From assembly GCF_016904885.1 (NCBI RefSeq), contig NZ_JADWYI010000001.1:5580001-5644000 (forward strand): 64,000 nucleotides of DNA, written 5' to 3'. This DNA is from Archangium primigenium (GTDB lineage: Bacteria > Myxococcota > Myxococcia > Myxococcales > Myxococcaceae). Below are positions 19,057 through 28,823 of this stretch, piece by piece (position 1 is the stretch's first letter; every line of letters begins with the position of its first letter). A model generated the notes under the pieces. It worked only from the letters and a program-made list of their open reading frames with translations. It was not told where the DNA came from and searched no databases. The translations under genes were made by a program, and so were the position numbers.

Positions 19057-20417
19057 GACTTTCCCCAGGGCATGAAGTTCATCGGGAGGTCGTAGAACTT
19101 CATCCGCTTCGTGACGAGCTTCAAGATCTCGTTCCGAGTCAACATCCGGCCAGCTTCGGCCTCGGCATCGAGCAGCGCTTCCATGAGCATCCGGTTCCAC
19201 TCCCCCGGCCAGGTGCGCCCACGTTTCCAATTACCCCCACCGTGAATGGCCTCGTGGTGCGCCCGCTCCAGCCTGACGCAGAACTGGTCGATGTCCATCT
19301 CGCCGGTGAAGCCGCGCTTTTCGAACCACGCGCGGAACTCTTTCGGCAGGACATGGTGTCGCGGGAGCTCGGCCATACCGGCGCCCACCTTGCCCGTCAC
19401 GCGCATGCCCCGCACTTCGGGGCTGTCGCCCAGTGCTTCGCGCACCCCTCGGGGCAGCTCGCCGCGCGCCTCGGCCATCATCACGTGCCCGGCCTGAATC
19501 CGCACGACGGCGCTGACGGTTGGCATGGAGAGGATCCCCGCCCGCACCAATCCGCGCATCATCTCCACCCACTCAGCGGAGACGACCATCCGCGTACCGC
19601 TCATCACGCCGTTGGCGCTCACCATGAGACCCACGCCGAGTGTCGCCGGGCCGGCTCGCGGCATCAGCCGAGGCAGAGAGAACCGCAGCGCCGACAATAG
19701 AGGGAGCGACTCCATGGCCTCCTTCAGTGCCAGTGCTTTCTGGAGGACGTCCGCGCTTTTGCGGAGGGCCTCACGGCGTGTGGCGAACTCGCCGGTGAGG
19801 TGCCCGACCAGGGCGGGGACGTCTCGGGCCGCGGCGTCCACCTGCTCTGGCTCCAGTGCGGAGAGCGCCGTCATGATGGGCTCGAGCATCTTCTGGACGT
19901 GGTCCATGTGCATGACCAGCGCCTCCACGCCTTGGAGGTGCCGGGAGAGCGCGGCGTCGGTGAGTTCAAGGAAGTCGAACCACACGGCCAGCAAGAGGGA
20001 GCCCATCATGGCGGCCTCCAATCGTGGGCCTGCCATCCGCAGCAGAGCGAGTTGCAGGTCCGGGTCTTCCGCTTCCGAGGCGGCAGTGGCCAACCGGCTG
20101 GCGACCGTGAGTTCGGCGTCAACCCACCGCAGTCGACGTTCTCCATACTCGGCGTACCGGACGAAGATGCCGTTGCCCGCGCCCGCGATGCCCAGGTGGC
20201 TCGCCTTGAGCTTGGAGAGCGCGCTGGAAATGCGGCGCGAGGAGGCGGACACCTCATCCAAGGCACCAAGAAACGCCACATGGGTCGCGAGGACGCCACG
20301 CCACTCCGTCCCCTCGCCCCTGTCGGGAAGAGGCTCCAGCGACGCACAGGCGTTGGACAGCAGGGCCAGGGTGAGCAGAAGCCCTGTTCCCCTGCCCCTG
20401 GATGAGTCAGCGCGCAT
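19053..20417 (-). CDS. Lipoprotein with His-rich nuclease-like C-terminus (DUF2380-type), putative toxin
   Basis: 454 aa. The N-terminus [15 protein letters not shown] is a lipoprotein signal ending in a lipobox-type Cys. The middle (residues 40-330) is helical and Ala/Leu/Met-rich. The C-terminal 100 residues read H354-H355[10 protein letters not shown], then a DIDQF segment, ERA-H387-H388-EAI-H392-GGGNW and WNRMLMEAL. This is the pattern of DUF2380 (PF09533), a myxobacterial lipoprotein family, and resembles the HNH/treble-clef nuclease toxins. I infer a polymorphic toxin anchored to the outer membrane, comparable to SitA proteins passed between cells by outer membrane exchange. It is coupled to the next gene by an ATGA overlap. 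Codon use is less GC-extreme than in its neighbours. Confidence 0.72.
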   Translation of the reverse strand: MRADSSRGRGTGLLLTLALLSNACASLEPLPDRGEGTEWRGVLATHVAFLGALDEVSASSRRISSALSKLKASHLGIAGAGNGIFVRYAEYGERRLRWVDAELTVASRLATAASEAEDPDLQLALLRMAGPRLEAAMMGSLLLAVWFDFLELTDAALSRHLQGVEALVMHMDHVQKMLEPIMTALSALEPEQVDAAARDVPALVGHLTGEFATRREALRKSADVLQKALALKEAMESLPLLSALRFSLPRLMPRAGPATLGVGLMVSANGVMSGTRMVVSAEWVEMMRGLVRAGILSMPTVSAVVRIQAGHVMMAEARGELPRGVREALGDSPEVRGMRVTGKVGAGMAELPRHHVLPKEFRAWFEKRGFTGEMDIDQFCVRLERAHHEAIHGGGNWKRGRTWPGEWNRMLMEALLDAEAEAGRMLTRNEILKLVTKRMKFYDLPMNFMPWGKS

Positions 20418-20525
20418 CGTCCATACCCAGGCCCACGGATTCCGATGGGGGATTTCCAATCTATCAGGCGGCCCCGATCCTCGGAGAGGTGGCGCGTGCT
20501 TTCGTCGTGTGGGAGATCCAGCGCC

Positions 20526-23045
20526 ATGCCCAAACGAAGTGAACCTCCCCGCGGCACCGTCCAGGTCCGGGGCGCGCGCACGCACAACCTCCGGAACGTG
20601 GACGTGGACATCCCGCGCGATGCGCTGGTGGTGTTCACCGGCGTGTCGGGCTCGGGCAAGTCGTCGCTCGCCTTCGGCACGCTCTACGCCGAGGCCCAAC
20701 GGCGCTACTTCGAGTCCGTGGCCCCCTATGCCCGGCGCCTGATGGATCAGGTCGGCGTGCCGGACGTGGACACCATCGAGGGTCTGCCTCCCGCCGTGGC
20801 CCTCCAGCAGCAACGCGGCGCGCCCACCACCCGCTCCTCCGTGGGCAGCGTCACCACCGTCTCCAACTCCCTGCGCCTGCTCTACTCGCGCGCCGGCCAC
20901 TACCCGCCCGGCCAGGCCCACCTGGAGGCCGAGGCCTTCTCGCCCAACACCCCCGCGGGCGCCTGCCCCCAATGCCACGGGCTCGGCCGCATCCACGAGG
21001 TGACCGAGCGCTCGCTCGTGCCCGACGACTCGCTCACCATCCGCCAGCGCGCCATCGCCGCGTGGCCGCCCGCCTGGCACGGGCAGAACCTGCGCGACAT
21101 CCTGGTGACGCTCGGCCACGACGTGGACACGCCCTGGCGCGAGCTGTCCCGGAAGGACCGCGACTGGATCCTCTTCACCGAGGAGCAGCCCACGGTGCCC
21201 GTCTACGCCGGCCTCACCCCCGCCGAGACGCGCCGCGCCCTCAAGCGCAAGGAGCCGCCCAGCTACATGGGCACCTTCACGAGCGCGCGCAAGTACGTGC
21301 TCCAGGCCTTCGCCACCACCGAGAGCGAGTCCATCAAGCGGCGCGTGGCCCGCCACCTGCTGAGCACCGCGTGTCCCCTGTGCGAGGGCAAGCGCCTGCG
21401 CCGTGAGTCCCTGTCCGTCACCTTCGCGGGCATGGACATCGGCGAGCTGTCCCGACTGCCGCTCTCGCGCCTGGCCGACGTGCTGCGCCCCACCGCCGAG
21501 GGCACCGCGCCCGACCTCGGGAAGCTGCGGCGCGCGCACCCGGAGAAGGCGCTCGTCGCCGAGCGCTTCGCCAAGGACCTCCTGGGCCGCATCCAGACCC
21601 TGCGCGAGCTGGGTCTGGGCTACCTCTCGCTCGAGCGCGGCACCCCCACCCTGTCTCCCGGCGAGCTGCAACGGCTGCGGCTCGCCACGCAGATCCGCTC
21701 CAACCTGTTCGGCGTGGTGTACGTGCTCGACGAGCCCTCGGCGGGCCTGCACCCGGCGGACACCCAGGCCTTGCTCGCGGCGCTCGCGCAGCTCAAGCGC
21801 GCCGGCAACTCGCTCTTCGTCGTCGAGCACGAGGTGGACGTCATCCGCGAGGCGGATTGGATCGTCGACGTGGGGCCCGCTGCGGGCGAGCACGGCGGCC
21901 AGGTGCTCTACAGCGGCCCTCCCGAGGGCCTCGCGGCCGTCGAGGCCTCCCAGACCCGCCACTACCTGCTGGAGGCCCACCCCGGCCCGCGGCACCCGCT
22001 CCGCGCGCCCACCGGCTGGCTGCGGCTCGCGGGCGTGCGCCGCCACAACCTGCGCGGGCTGGACGTGGACTTCCCCCTGGGGGTGTTCACCACGGTGACG
22101 GGCATCTCGGGCTCGGGCAAGTCGAGCCTCGTGAGCCAGGTGCTGGTGGAGCTCGTCTCCGCGCACCTGGGCCACCCGCCCCCCGAGGACGAGGAGGAAG
22201 GCGAGGCCCTGGAGCGCACGCCCACCGCGCCCGCCGAGGGCCGCATCGTCTCGGGGATGGAGGGGGTCACCCGGCTGGTGCGCGTGGATCAGAAGCCCAT
22301 CGGCCGCACGCCCCGCTCCAACCTGGCCACGTACACGGGCCTGTTCGACACCGTGCGCAAGCTCTTCGCCGCCACGAAAGCCGCGCGGGCGCGCAAGTAC
22401 GACGCGGGGCGCTTCTCCTTCAACGTGGCCAAGGGCCGGTGCGAGACGTGCGAGGGCGAGGGCTTCGTGAGCGTGGAGCTCATCTTCATGCCCGACGTCT
22501 TCGCGCCCTGCCCCACCTGCCACGGCGCCCGCTACAACGCGAAGACGCTGGAGATCCACTACCGGGACCAGAGCATCGCCGACGTGCTGGGCATGACGGT
22601 GGACACGGCCCATGACTTCTTCGCCGAGGAGCCTCCGCTGCGGCGCGCCCTGGGCGTCTTGAAGGAGGTGGGCCTGGGCTACCTGCGCCTGGGCCAGCCC
22701 GCCACCGAGCTGTCCGGCGGCGAGGCCCAACGCATCAAACTCGCCACCGAGCTGCAACGCGTGCAGCGGGGCCACACGCTCTACGTGCTGGACGAGCCCA
22801 CCACGGGCCTGCACCCCGCGGACGTGGAGAAGCTGCTCACCCAGCTCAACGGCCTGGTGGCGCAGGGGCACACCGTGCTGCTCGTGGAGCACGACCTGCG
22901 CGTCGTGGCCCAGAGCGACTGGGTCATCGACATCGGCCCGGGCGCGGGCGACGAGGGCGGCCGCGTGGTCGTCGCGGGCCCTCCCGCCACGGTGGCCCGC
23001 TCGGCCCAGAGCCGCACGGCCCCGTTCCTCGCCCGCGCGCTCTGA
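20526..23045 (+). CDS. UvrA2-like excinuclease ABC subunit A paralog
   Basis: 839 aa against about 940 for housekeeping UvrA. Two ABC ATPase halves are complete: Walker [11 protein letters not shown] (K45) and [10 protein letters not shown], signature motifs LSPGELQRL and LSGGEAQRI, and Walker [15 protein letters not shown] and [13 protein letters not shown]. Zinc-finger cysteines occur in [15 protein letters not shown] and, in the second half, CETCEGEG with CPTCHG. The shortening, probably in the UvrB-binding region, is that of UvrA2/DrrC-like proteins, which act in resistance to DNA-intercalating drugs or in non-canonical repair. No uvrB or antibiotic cluster is nearby. It is transcribed divergently from the DUF2380 lipoprotein and ends 16 nt from the convergent lipoprotein gene. 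Confidence 0.9.
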   Translation: MPKRSEPPRGTVQVRGARTHNLRNVDVDIPRDALVVFTGVSGSGKSSLAFGTLYAEAQRRYFESVAPYARRLMDQVGVPDVDTIEGLPPAVALQQQRGAPTTRSSVGSVTTVSNSLRLLYSRAGHYPPGQAHLEAEAFSPNTPAGACPQCHGLGRIHEVTERSLVPDDSLTIRQRAIAAWPPAWHGQNLRDILVTLGHDVDTPWRELSRKDRDWILFTEEQPTVPVYAGLTPAETRRALKRKEPPSYMGTFTSARKYVLQAFATTESESIKRRVARHLLSTACPLCEGKRLRRESLSVTFAGMDIGELSRLPLSRLADVLRPTAEGTAPDLGKLRRAHPEKALVAERFAKDLLGRIQTLRELGLGYLSLERGTPTLSPGELQRLRLATQIRSNLFGVVYVLDEPSAGLHPADTQALLAALAQLKRAGNSLFVVEHEVDVIREADWIVDVGPAAGEHGGQVLYSGPPEGLAAVEASQTRHYLLEAHPGPRHPLRAPTGWLRLAGVRRHNLRGLDVDFPLGVFTTVTGISGSGKSSLVSQVLVELVSAHLGHPPPEDEEEGEALERTPTAPAEGRIVSGMEGVTRLVRVDQKPIGRTPRSNLATYTGLFDTVRKLFAATKAARARKYDAGRFSFNVAKGRCETCEGEGFVSVELIFMPDVFAPCPTCHGARYNAKTLEIHYRDQSIADVLGMTVDTAHDFFAEEPPLRRALGVLKEVGLGYLRLGQPATELSGGEAQRIKLATELQRVQRGHTLYVLDEPTTGLHPADVEKLLTQLNGLVAQGHTVLLVEHDLRVVAQSDWVIDIGPGAGDEGGRVVVAGPPATVARSAQSRTAPFLARAL

Positions 23046-23061
23046 GCGCCGCGTCCGAGCG

Positions 23062-24351
23062 CTACTTCAGGAACTCCGGCCACCAACGCCAGGCGCACTG
23101 GTTGGTGGCCCGCGCGTCCACCTGCTGCACGACGGTGCCGTCCACCCCGATGCCCAGGCGCCGCCGGAAGCACGTGTCGCCGTCCAGGGGGAAGGCCACC
23201 TCGCCGCAGGCGGTGCCGTCCTGGGTGAACAGGAGCAGCGTCTCGCGGCAGCCCGCGCCCTCGACGAAGGTCGACGGGGGAATCAGGGCGTTGGCCCGCC
23301 CGCCGCGCACGAGCACCAGGTCTGACCCGGGATGGCTCGCGAGCCATCCCGGCGCGGGCGCGGCCGTGGTCTCGCCGCTGGGGAAGTGCGCGATCCACTG
23401 TGCCCCACTGCGCAGCGCGAGTCCGCCTCCAGCCAGCGGGTAGAGGTTCGTCACGTCATGCGGGGTGACGGGCGGCGCGGGGAAGGTGAAGGACGCGGTG
23501 AGGGCGGTGCCGTCCGGTTTCAGCCAGCGGCCCCCCCACCCCGTGCCCGAGGGCTCGGGCCACAGCAGGAGCCCACGCCCTCGGGTGTCCACGCCGGCGA
23601 TGACGAAGCGCGCCTCGTCCGTCGGAGCGGACACCCACTCCCTGACGGACGTGCGCGGCTGGGCATAGGCCTCGACGAACCGGGAGGTCAGCACCTGGAG
23701 GTCCCCCTCCCGCGGCTCCCACACGGTCACCAGCGCGCCCCCGGCGGGGTCCGGGGCCACGTCGTAGGGAGTGTTCCAGGAGTCGGTCACCGTGAACGAC
23801 CCGAGCCAATCGCCGTTGGCGACGTTCATCGACATCCAGACGCCGCCGGGCGACGACGGGGTGACATAGAACCCGCGGGGCTGAGGATAGATGTCGACCG
23901 TCGAGTCGCCGGCCACGATGACGTACTCCGTGTCCACCCCGTCCGGGGTGACGATGTCCCAGGCCGAGACGCCCGGATACCCCGAGTTCATGAGCGCCAG
24001 GAACCCCGCGCCGTTGCTCGTGCCGGGGCCGCAATCCGCGTCCCGGGCATTCGGGTCCAGGGTGATGCTCCGGCTCGTGCCGGGCTCCCCGGGCCAGAGG
24101 GCCTCGCAGGACAACGCGGTCTCGGGTGCATCCGACGACGGCGCGGGCGGCGGCGCGGGCGGCTCGGAAGGAGTCTCCGAGGGCCTGGAGGGAGTCTCCG
24201 GTGCCGGCGGGGCCGGACGCTCGCCGGGGTCCGCGGGCAGCTCCGCCCCCGGGGGCGCTTCCGGCGTCGGCTCCACCTGGGAACACCCCACCCCCTGCAT
24301 GATCAGGAGCATGGCTCCCGCCTTCACCCACCGCGAACGCTTTCCGGTCAT
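23062..24351 (-). CDS. Lipoprotein with Pro-rich linker, unknown function
   Basis: 429 aa from the ATG at 24351. The signal peptide ends at MQGVGC, a lipobox, so it should be lipid-anchored. Residues about 25-80 are a low-complexity Pro/Glu/Ser linker. The rest is beta-rich with recurrent Trp and Gly (WDIVTPDGVD, GVWMSMNVANGDWLG, GWGGRWLKPDG), suggesting a propeller-like domain, and cysteines near both ends could form disulfides. I do not recognise a family. It stands alone, converging on the UvrA2-like gene and divergent from the P450 gene. Confidence 0.72.
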   Translation of the reverse strand: MTGKRSRWVKAGAMLLIMQGVGCSQVEPTPEAPPGAELPADPGERPAPPAPETPSRPSETPSEPPAPPPAPSSDAPETALSCEALWPGEPGTSRSITLDPNARDADCGPGTSNGAGFLALMNSGYPGVSAWDIVTPDGVDTEYVIVAGDSTVDIYPQPRGFYVTPSSPGGVWMSMNVANGDWLGSFTVTDSWNTPYDVAPDPAGGALVTVWEPREGDLQVLTSRFVEAYAQPRTSVREWVSAPTDEARFVIAGVDTRGRGLLLWPEPSGTGWGGRWLKPDGTALTASFTFPAPPVTPHDVTNLYPLAGGGLALRSGAQWIAHFPSGETTAAPAPGWLASHPGSDLVLVRGGRANALIPPSTFVEGAGCRETLLLFTQDGTACGEVAFPLDGDTCFRRRLGIGVDGTVVQQVDARATNQCAWRWWPEFLK

Positions 24352-24493
24352 GGGCACCCTCCGCTCGCGCGACAAGCTGCGCATCCGGAGGGACGGGCGC
24401 CACCACGGGTCCCAGGCGCCATCACCGTGGGAGGGGCGCGTTATCCTCGGGGCGTCCCGGGCCCGCCCCCCATGGCCCGGAGGTGACCGATAC

Positions 24494-25849
24494 ATGACAC
24501 CGCTGGCGGCCGATGCCTCTCCCGATACCCTTCCCCTTCCTCCCGGAAACCCGGGCCTTCCCTTGATGGGCGAGACCCTGGAGTTCCTGCGCTCCAGCCG
24601 CCACTTCATCGAGCGCCGCCAGGCGCGCCACGGCGACGTGTTCCGCTCGCACATCCTGGGCTCGCCCGCCGCGTTCCTGGTCGGTCCCGAGGCCCTGCAG
24701 TGGATCTTCGCGGGCGAGGGCAAGTACCTCCAGAACCGCTGGAGCCCCGCCGTGCGCCGCTTGCTCGGCGCCAACAGCCTGGCGCTGCTCGAGGGCGATG
24801 CGCACCTGGAGCGCCGCCGCCTGCTCGCGCCGCACTTCAGCTACGCGGCGATGCGCGGCTTCGTGCCCGTCATCGAGTCGCTCGCCGCCCGGCACCTGAC
24901 GCGCTGGGCCGAGCGGCCCGGGGACTTCACGCTCTGGCCCGCCATGCGCGAGCTGGCCTTCGAGATCGCCCTCACGCTGCTCTTCGGCGAGCGCGCGGTG
25001 GACGTGCCCTACTTCATGCACCACTTCCAGCGGTGGACGGCGGGGCTCTTCGTCCCCGTGCCCATCGACCTGCCCTGGACGAAGTTCGGGCGGGCGCTGG
25101 CCTCCAAGCGGGCGATGCTCGACGCGCTGCACCGGCTCGTCGCCGAGCGGCAGGCGCTCGCCGAGCAGCCGCTGGATCTGCTCGGCTCGCTCCTGAGCCC
25201 CCGCGAGGGCGAGGCACCGCTGTCGCGCGAGGCCATCATCGACGAGCTGCAACTGCTGCTCTTCGCCGGGCACGACACCACGGTCACCGCCCTGAGCAAC
25301 CTCATGCTGCTGCTGGCCCGGCATCCGGAGGCGCTCGAGAAGGGCCGCGCGGCGGTGGCGGGCCTCACGGGGCCGCTCACGCTGGACGCGCTGCGCGCCA
25401 CGCCCTACCTCATGCAGCTCTTGCACGAGGGCATGCGCACCATTCCGCCCATCGGCGGGGCCTTCCGCGTCACCACGCGGGACGTGGCCTTCAAGGGCTA
25501 CCGGATTCCCAAGGGGTGGACGGTGCCGGTGAGCATCCGGAGCGCGCACCTGACGGAGGCCACCTGGCCGGAGCCGGACCGCTTCGATCCGGAGCGCTTC
25601 GGCGCGGAGCGGACGGAGCCCCGCAAGCCCGGTACCTTCGTGCCCTTCGGGGGCGGGCCACGCATCTGCCTGGGCCAGCACTTCGCGATGGTGGAGATGA
25701 GCGTGGTGCTGGCGCTGCTGCTCCAGCACTACACGTGGGAGCTCGTGCCGGGTCAGGATCTCGAGTACGTCCAGATCCCCTTCCCCCAGCCGCGCAGCGG
25801 CATCCAGTTGCGCATGCGGCGCCTCGGCGCACCGGGGACGGCGCGCTGA
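24494..25849 (+). CDS. Cytochrome P450
   Basis: 451 aa; a strong ribosome site GGAGGTGA (24479-24486) fixes the ATG at 24494. Diagnostic P450 features: I-helix LLLFAGHDTTVTA, ExxR in LHEGMR, the PERF motif in FDPERFGAER, and the haem-binding loop FVPFGGGPRICLGQ with ligand C392. The proline-rich N-terminus LPLPPGNPGLPLMGETLEFL and lack of a membrane anchor resemble the CYP120/CYP26-like group of soluble bacterial P450s, which hydroxylate retinoids, terpenoids or fatty acids. No ferredoxin, reductase or biosynthetic cluster is adjacent, so the substrate is unknown. Confidence 0.95.
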   Translation: MTPLAADASPDTLPLPPGNPGLPLMGETLEFLRSSRHFIERRQARHGDVFRSHILGSPAAFLVGPEALQWIFAGEGKYLQNRWSPAVRRLLGANSLALLEGDAHLERRRLLAPHFSYAAMRGFVPVIESLAARHLTRWAERPGDFTLWPAMRELAFEIALTLLFGERAVDVPYFMHHFQRWTAGLFVPVPIDLPWTKFGRALASKRAMLDALHRLVAERQALAEQPLDLLGSLLSPREGEAPLSREAIIDELQLLLFAGHDTTVTALSNLMLLLARHPEALEKGRAAVAGLTGPLTLDALRATPYLMQLLHEGMRTIPPIGGAFRVTTRDVAFKGYRIPKGWTVPVSIRSAHLTEATWPEPDRFDPERFGAERTEPRKPGTFVPFGGGPRICLGQHFAMVEMSVVLALLLQHYTWELVPGQDLEYVQIPFPQPRSGIQLRMRRLGAPGTAR

Positions 25850-25989
25850 CGCTGTCAGTCCTCACGGCGCATGCCCACGGATCGCCGGGTGACGAGGCTC
25901 CCAACATGCGCCCGGGAGAGGTCCACGCTTCTCGCCCAGCCGACTCGCGAGGTAAGCTTCTCCACCTCACCTCACGAGGACAGAACGAC

Positions 25990-26571
25990 ATGAGCGACAC
26001 TCCCCCACATGAGGGCACTCAGTTGGGACCGTATCGGCTCGGCAGGCGCCATCCAGACTCGGATCCCGCCCTGGGTCACATCTACGAAGCACACCACATC
26101 GAGACGGGCGCTCCGGCCCTGGTATTGGTGCCCGACCCCGACATGCCTTGGGCCCCCCGGGTCTCATGGGCCGTGCGCGCGCTCAGTGAGTCCTCTCCGC
26201 CGTTTCTCGCGGTGGAGGTGGAACGGTCACCGGGGGCAACCCCTCGGGCGCTTCATGAACTGACGCTGCTGCACATGCGCCTGTCGGGAGCCCTCGCCTG
26301 TGTCGAGGAGCGCGAGGACACGGCCGCCTTCCTCGCTCGACCTGGCCCGCGTCGGCACCTGTCTCCGCGCGCCCTGGGCGCGAGCCTGCTCGTGCTCGGG
26401 AGCGCGGCCCTCGCCGTCCTGCTGCTCTGGACTCGAACGCTCGCGCCCGAGGTCCAGACGCGGGACTCGGAGGGCATGGAGACCGTGGCGGGAGAGCCCG
26501 TGAGTTGGGTCGACCTCGCGCCGCCGCCGCGTCCCGCCCCGCCTCCCGAACCCCGGTCCCTCCAACCCTGA
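25990..26571 (+). CDS. Kinase N-lobe-like remnant fused to a membrane anchor
   Basis: 193 aa. The start LGPYRLGRRHPDSDP...GHIYEAHHIETG resembles the ATP-binding lobe opening of Ser/Thr protein kinases, but the glycine loop is degenerate and no catalytic Lys (VLVPDPDMPW at that position), HRD or DFG motif follows. A membrane span at about residues 131-152 (LGASLLVLGSAALAVLLLW) is followed by a Pro-rich tail (PPPRPAPPPEPR). It looks like a pseudokinase-derived membrane protein, shorter than any active kinase. It precedes the first DUF3703 gene by 31 nt on the same strand. Confidence 0.62.
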   Translation: MSDTPPHEGTQLGPYRLGRRHPDSDPALGHIYEAHHIETGAPALVLVPDPDMPWAPRVSWAVRALSESSPPFLAVEVERSPGATPRALHELTLLHMRLSGALACVEEREDTAAFLARPGPRRHLSPRALGASLLVLGSAALAVLLLWTRTLAPEVQTRDSEGMETVAGEPVSWVDLAPPPRPAPPPEPRSLQP

Positions 26572-26602
26572 GCGTCCCTCCAGCGCTCCGAAGGACGACA
26601 CG

Positions 26603-26947
26603 ATGACCCCCCGATTGCGCGCGCACTTCGAGCGGGAGCTGACCCTGGCGGTGGAGGCCGAGGCGCGGGGCGCGCGGGCCGAGGCGTGGCGGTGCCTCGA
26701 GCGCGCGCACGTGCTCAGCCAGGCCCACGCCCTGCCCCACCTCCGGGTGCACGGGCGCATGTTCGGCGTCGCGTGGCGCGGGCGGGACACGCGCGAGCTG
26801 CTCGGCCAACTGCCGCGCCTGCTGCTCGCCGCGCCTGGCTCCGTGCTCGGCCGGGCGCCCCGGGGCAACACGGGCGGAGCGGATGTCGGCATCTTCACCC
26901 CCATGCCCATCCCCGAGGATCTCCAGGCCCTGCTGCGCGAGCCCTGA
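26603..26947 (+). CDS. DUF3703 family protein, copy 1
   Basis: 114 aa, soluble. The start (TPRLRAHFERELTLAVEAEA), the helix AWRCLERAHVLSQAHALPHLRVHGRMF and the ending GGADVGIFTPMPIPEDLQAL match DUF3703, a small helical family of unknown function. A second copy at 32153-32497 differs by one residue (V17/L17) and five bases in 345; similarity begins at the ATG and stops at the TGA, and the flanks are unrelated. The gene converges on the DUF3396 immunity gene with 22 nt between stops. Confidence 0.85.
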   Translation: MTPRLRAHFERELTLAVEAEARGARAEAWRCLERAHVLSQAHALPHLRVHGRMFGVAWRGRDTRELLGQLPRLLLAAPGSVLGRAPRGNTGGADVGIFTPMPIPEDLQALLREP

Positions 26948-26969
26948 GCGCGCGATGGGCGGGAGGTTT

Positions 26970-27914
26970 TCAGTCGAGGAACCGACGCTGCCAACGCCGG
27001 AGCTGGTCTCGGGAGAAGCCAAACCAGGAGCGCTGGCGTTCCTCGTACAGGTGGGGCTCCAACACGCGCGCCAGGACACGATAGGGCCTCAAGTGCGCGT
27101 CCCGCTCCGGACCGCCGGTCTCCGGCCATTCCCCCAGGGAGACCAGGAGCTTGTCATCGCCCAGGTCCTCGACGGACGCGCCCGAGGCGCCCAGTTCCTG
27201 GCGAAGCGCCTCGGCGGTCCCCAGAGACCCGAGCAACGCTCGACCGTAGAAGTTCAGCCAGTAAGCGCCCCGCACCCGCGTGCCCATGACCATCGATGCG
27301 CGGCCCAGGTCATGGACGTCCATTCCCGGGTAGCGAAAGCAGTGCGCGTGGACGAGTTCAATCACGTTCCTGAACCGAGCGAGGGCGTTGAACGCGAGGC
27401 TGACATAGCCCGAGTCGAAGGGAAGCTGGCGAGCGATGTCCGTCGCCAGTGTCTTGATGCGTGCCGGGCCTCGCTCTTCCAGGAACTCGGTGGGCAGCCA
27501 GAAGGACACCGCACTCACGACGTGCTCGCATCCGGGACTGGAGAGCGTCTCGGGTTGTCTGCCGTAGTACTCGACATGGAACCCGCCCACCTGGTCACGG
27601 TGCTCGTCCAGTTGGAGCACGCATCCGGAGGAGTCATTCAGTTCACTCCGCACTCGGGCCCATCCCCGATCATCCAAGGGGCGCATCTCCGCCGTGACGT
27701 CCTTGTCGTCCTCCGGGTCGTACTCGCCTCGAGAATCCAGGTACCAGCCGAGCTTTTCCGGGCCCACCGCCTCGAGGTACAGGTTCAGGGCACGGCGAAG
27801 GCCATCCGACAGCGCCTCGTGGGGACGCCGCATGAAGAAGCACAGCAGGAGGCCCTCACGCACCGCCAGGCGTCCGTCCTCGTCGTGCCGTCGGATACGG
27901 GGATAGTGCTCCAT
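26970..27914 (-). CDS. DUF3396 (type VI immunity family) protein
   Basis: 314 aa, soluble, no signal peptide. The start with LLLCFFMRRPHEALSDGL, the middle FHVEYYGRQPE...SAVSFWLPTEFLEERG, and the ending SFGYVSLAFNAL-type region (here DSGYVSLAFNALARF) with RVRGAYWLNFYGRALLGSLG and DLGDDKLLVSLGEWPETG fit DUF3396, annotated as type VI immunity proteins. Its ATG shares one base with the stop of the upstream gene (TGATG, 27916-27912), so it is translationally coupled to a lipoprotein with a nuclease-like end. That makes it the likely cognate immunity protein. GC is visibly lower (about 63% in places) than in neighbouring housekeeping-type genes. Confidence 0.82.
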   Translation of the reverse strand: MEHYPRIRRHDEDGRLAVREGLLLCFFMRRPHEALSDGLRRALNLYLEAVGPEKLGWYLDSRGEYDPEDDKDVTAEMRPLDDRGWARVRSELNDSSGCVLQLDEHRDQVGGFHVEYYGRQPETLSSPGCEHVVSAVSFWLPTEFLEERGPARIKTLATDIARQLPFDSGYVSLAFNALARFRNVIELVHAHCFRYPGMDVHDLGRASMVMGTRVRGAYWLNFYGRALLGSLGTAEALRQELGASGASVEDLGDDKLLVSLGEWPETGGPERDAHLRPYRVLARVLEPHLYEERQRSWFGFSRDQLRRWQRRFLD

Positions 27915-28783
27915 CAACGGATGACTCCCTTCCTGCCCGGCTCGACGCGTCCCGGAGGAACTCCGAAGGCCCTCGAATAGATCTGCCCTTGCGTCTGGTC
28001 GCGGTAGGGCCCACGAGCGTAGACCCTCCAGGTCGCTGGCGTCCCCTTCACGCAAGGGAACTTGAAGTCGTAGACGAAGCGAACCTGACTGGGGTCTCCC
28101 GAGTGAATGACGAGGTCGGGCTTCAGTGTCCCCTCGAGGTCCCTGCTTCGTCCTGAGCGTCCAAGACGGTCTTCTTCCTCACGGCCAATGGGCTCGATAC
28201 GTCCCGTCTTCTGATCGAAGCGGTAGCGCTGCTCGATGAGGAAGAACCCCGCCATGAGCTTTTCCAGCTCGGTCCGCAGACAGGCGAAGGCTTCCGTGTG
28301 CTTCTCGCTGCCCAAGGCCATCGCGCGGGTCATGCGCTTGCCGTCCCCCTCCGTGCCCACCTCTTCGTTGCACTCCATGGGAGAGAGGACGCGGCCGCCC
28401 AGTCGCCGCCGATTGATGGTCTGCTCCGCGCGCTCCGCGCACTCCTCCATGAGCGCGTCCAGTTCATCCTGGAGCTCGTCGAGCTCGTCATCCGTGCCGC
28501 GCACCAGCACCCCCACGGCCCAACCCGCCGACGCACCGACGGCCACCGCCACGGCGGACTCCCTCCCCGCGGTACGCCGGAAGGCCAAGGCCTCGGGGCC
28601 TTCGAGGCCATCACAGACCTGATGCGCGAGTGCGTGTCTCTTCAAACAGCAGGAGTAGGTGCTATCGGCCGGCGTGCAGTCAGGACGACCCGAGTGCAAG
28701 CAACCGGTGCCAAACACGCCGAGGAGCACAGCCCCCACCAGGGGCGCAGGCCGACAACGGAGCGTGAGGCGGAAAGCGCGCAT
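27914..28783 (-). CDS. Lipoprotein with PD-(D/E)xK-like C-terminus, putative polymorphic toxin
   Basis: 289 aa from the ATG at 28783, chosen because it places a basic n-region directly before the hydrophobic core VGAVLLGVFGTGC with lipobox C28; two ATGs further upstream add an unlikely extension. After the anchor come Cys-rich (STYSCCLKRH) and acidic coiled regions (DDELDELQDELDALMEEC). The C-terminal domain reads GTLKPD223LVIHSG, then VRFVYD239FK241FPC, then WRVYARGPYRDQTQGQIY. A PD...DxK arrangement before a conserved aromatic and Gln is that of restriction-like nucleases. I infer a nuclease toxin tethered to the outer membrane and neutralised by the coupled DUF3396 protein. A SitA-like delivery route is a hypothesis. 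Confidence 0.68.
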   Translation of the reverse strand: MRAFRLTLRCRPAPLVGAVLLGVFGTGCLHSGRPDCTPADSTYSCCLKRHALAHQVCDGLEGPEALAFRRTAGRESAVAVAVGASAGWAVGVLVRGTDDELDELQDELDALMEECAERAEQTINRRRLGGRVLSPMECNEEVGTEGDGKRMTRAMALGSEKHTEAFACLRTELEKLMAGFFLIEQRYRFDQKTGRIEPIGREEEDRLGRSGRSRDLEGTLKPDLVIHSGDPSQVRFVYDFKFPCVKGTPATWRVYARGPYRDQTQGQIYSRAFGVPPGRVEPGRKGVIR

Positions 28784-28823
28784 GACATGACCCATCGTGA
28801 ACGTGCTGGTGAGCCTTATTCCC

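Noticed and set aside
18586-19230. 214-codon version of the immunity candidate
   Set aside because: The extra N-terminus is antisense-like and overlaps the toxin gene; the ATGA junction at 19056 gives the natural start.
24494-25849. P450 as part of a secondary-metabolite cluster
   Set aside because: No PKS, NRPS, terpene or redox-partner genes are adjacent.
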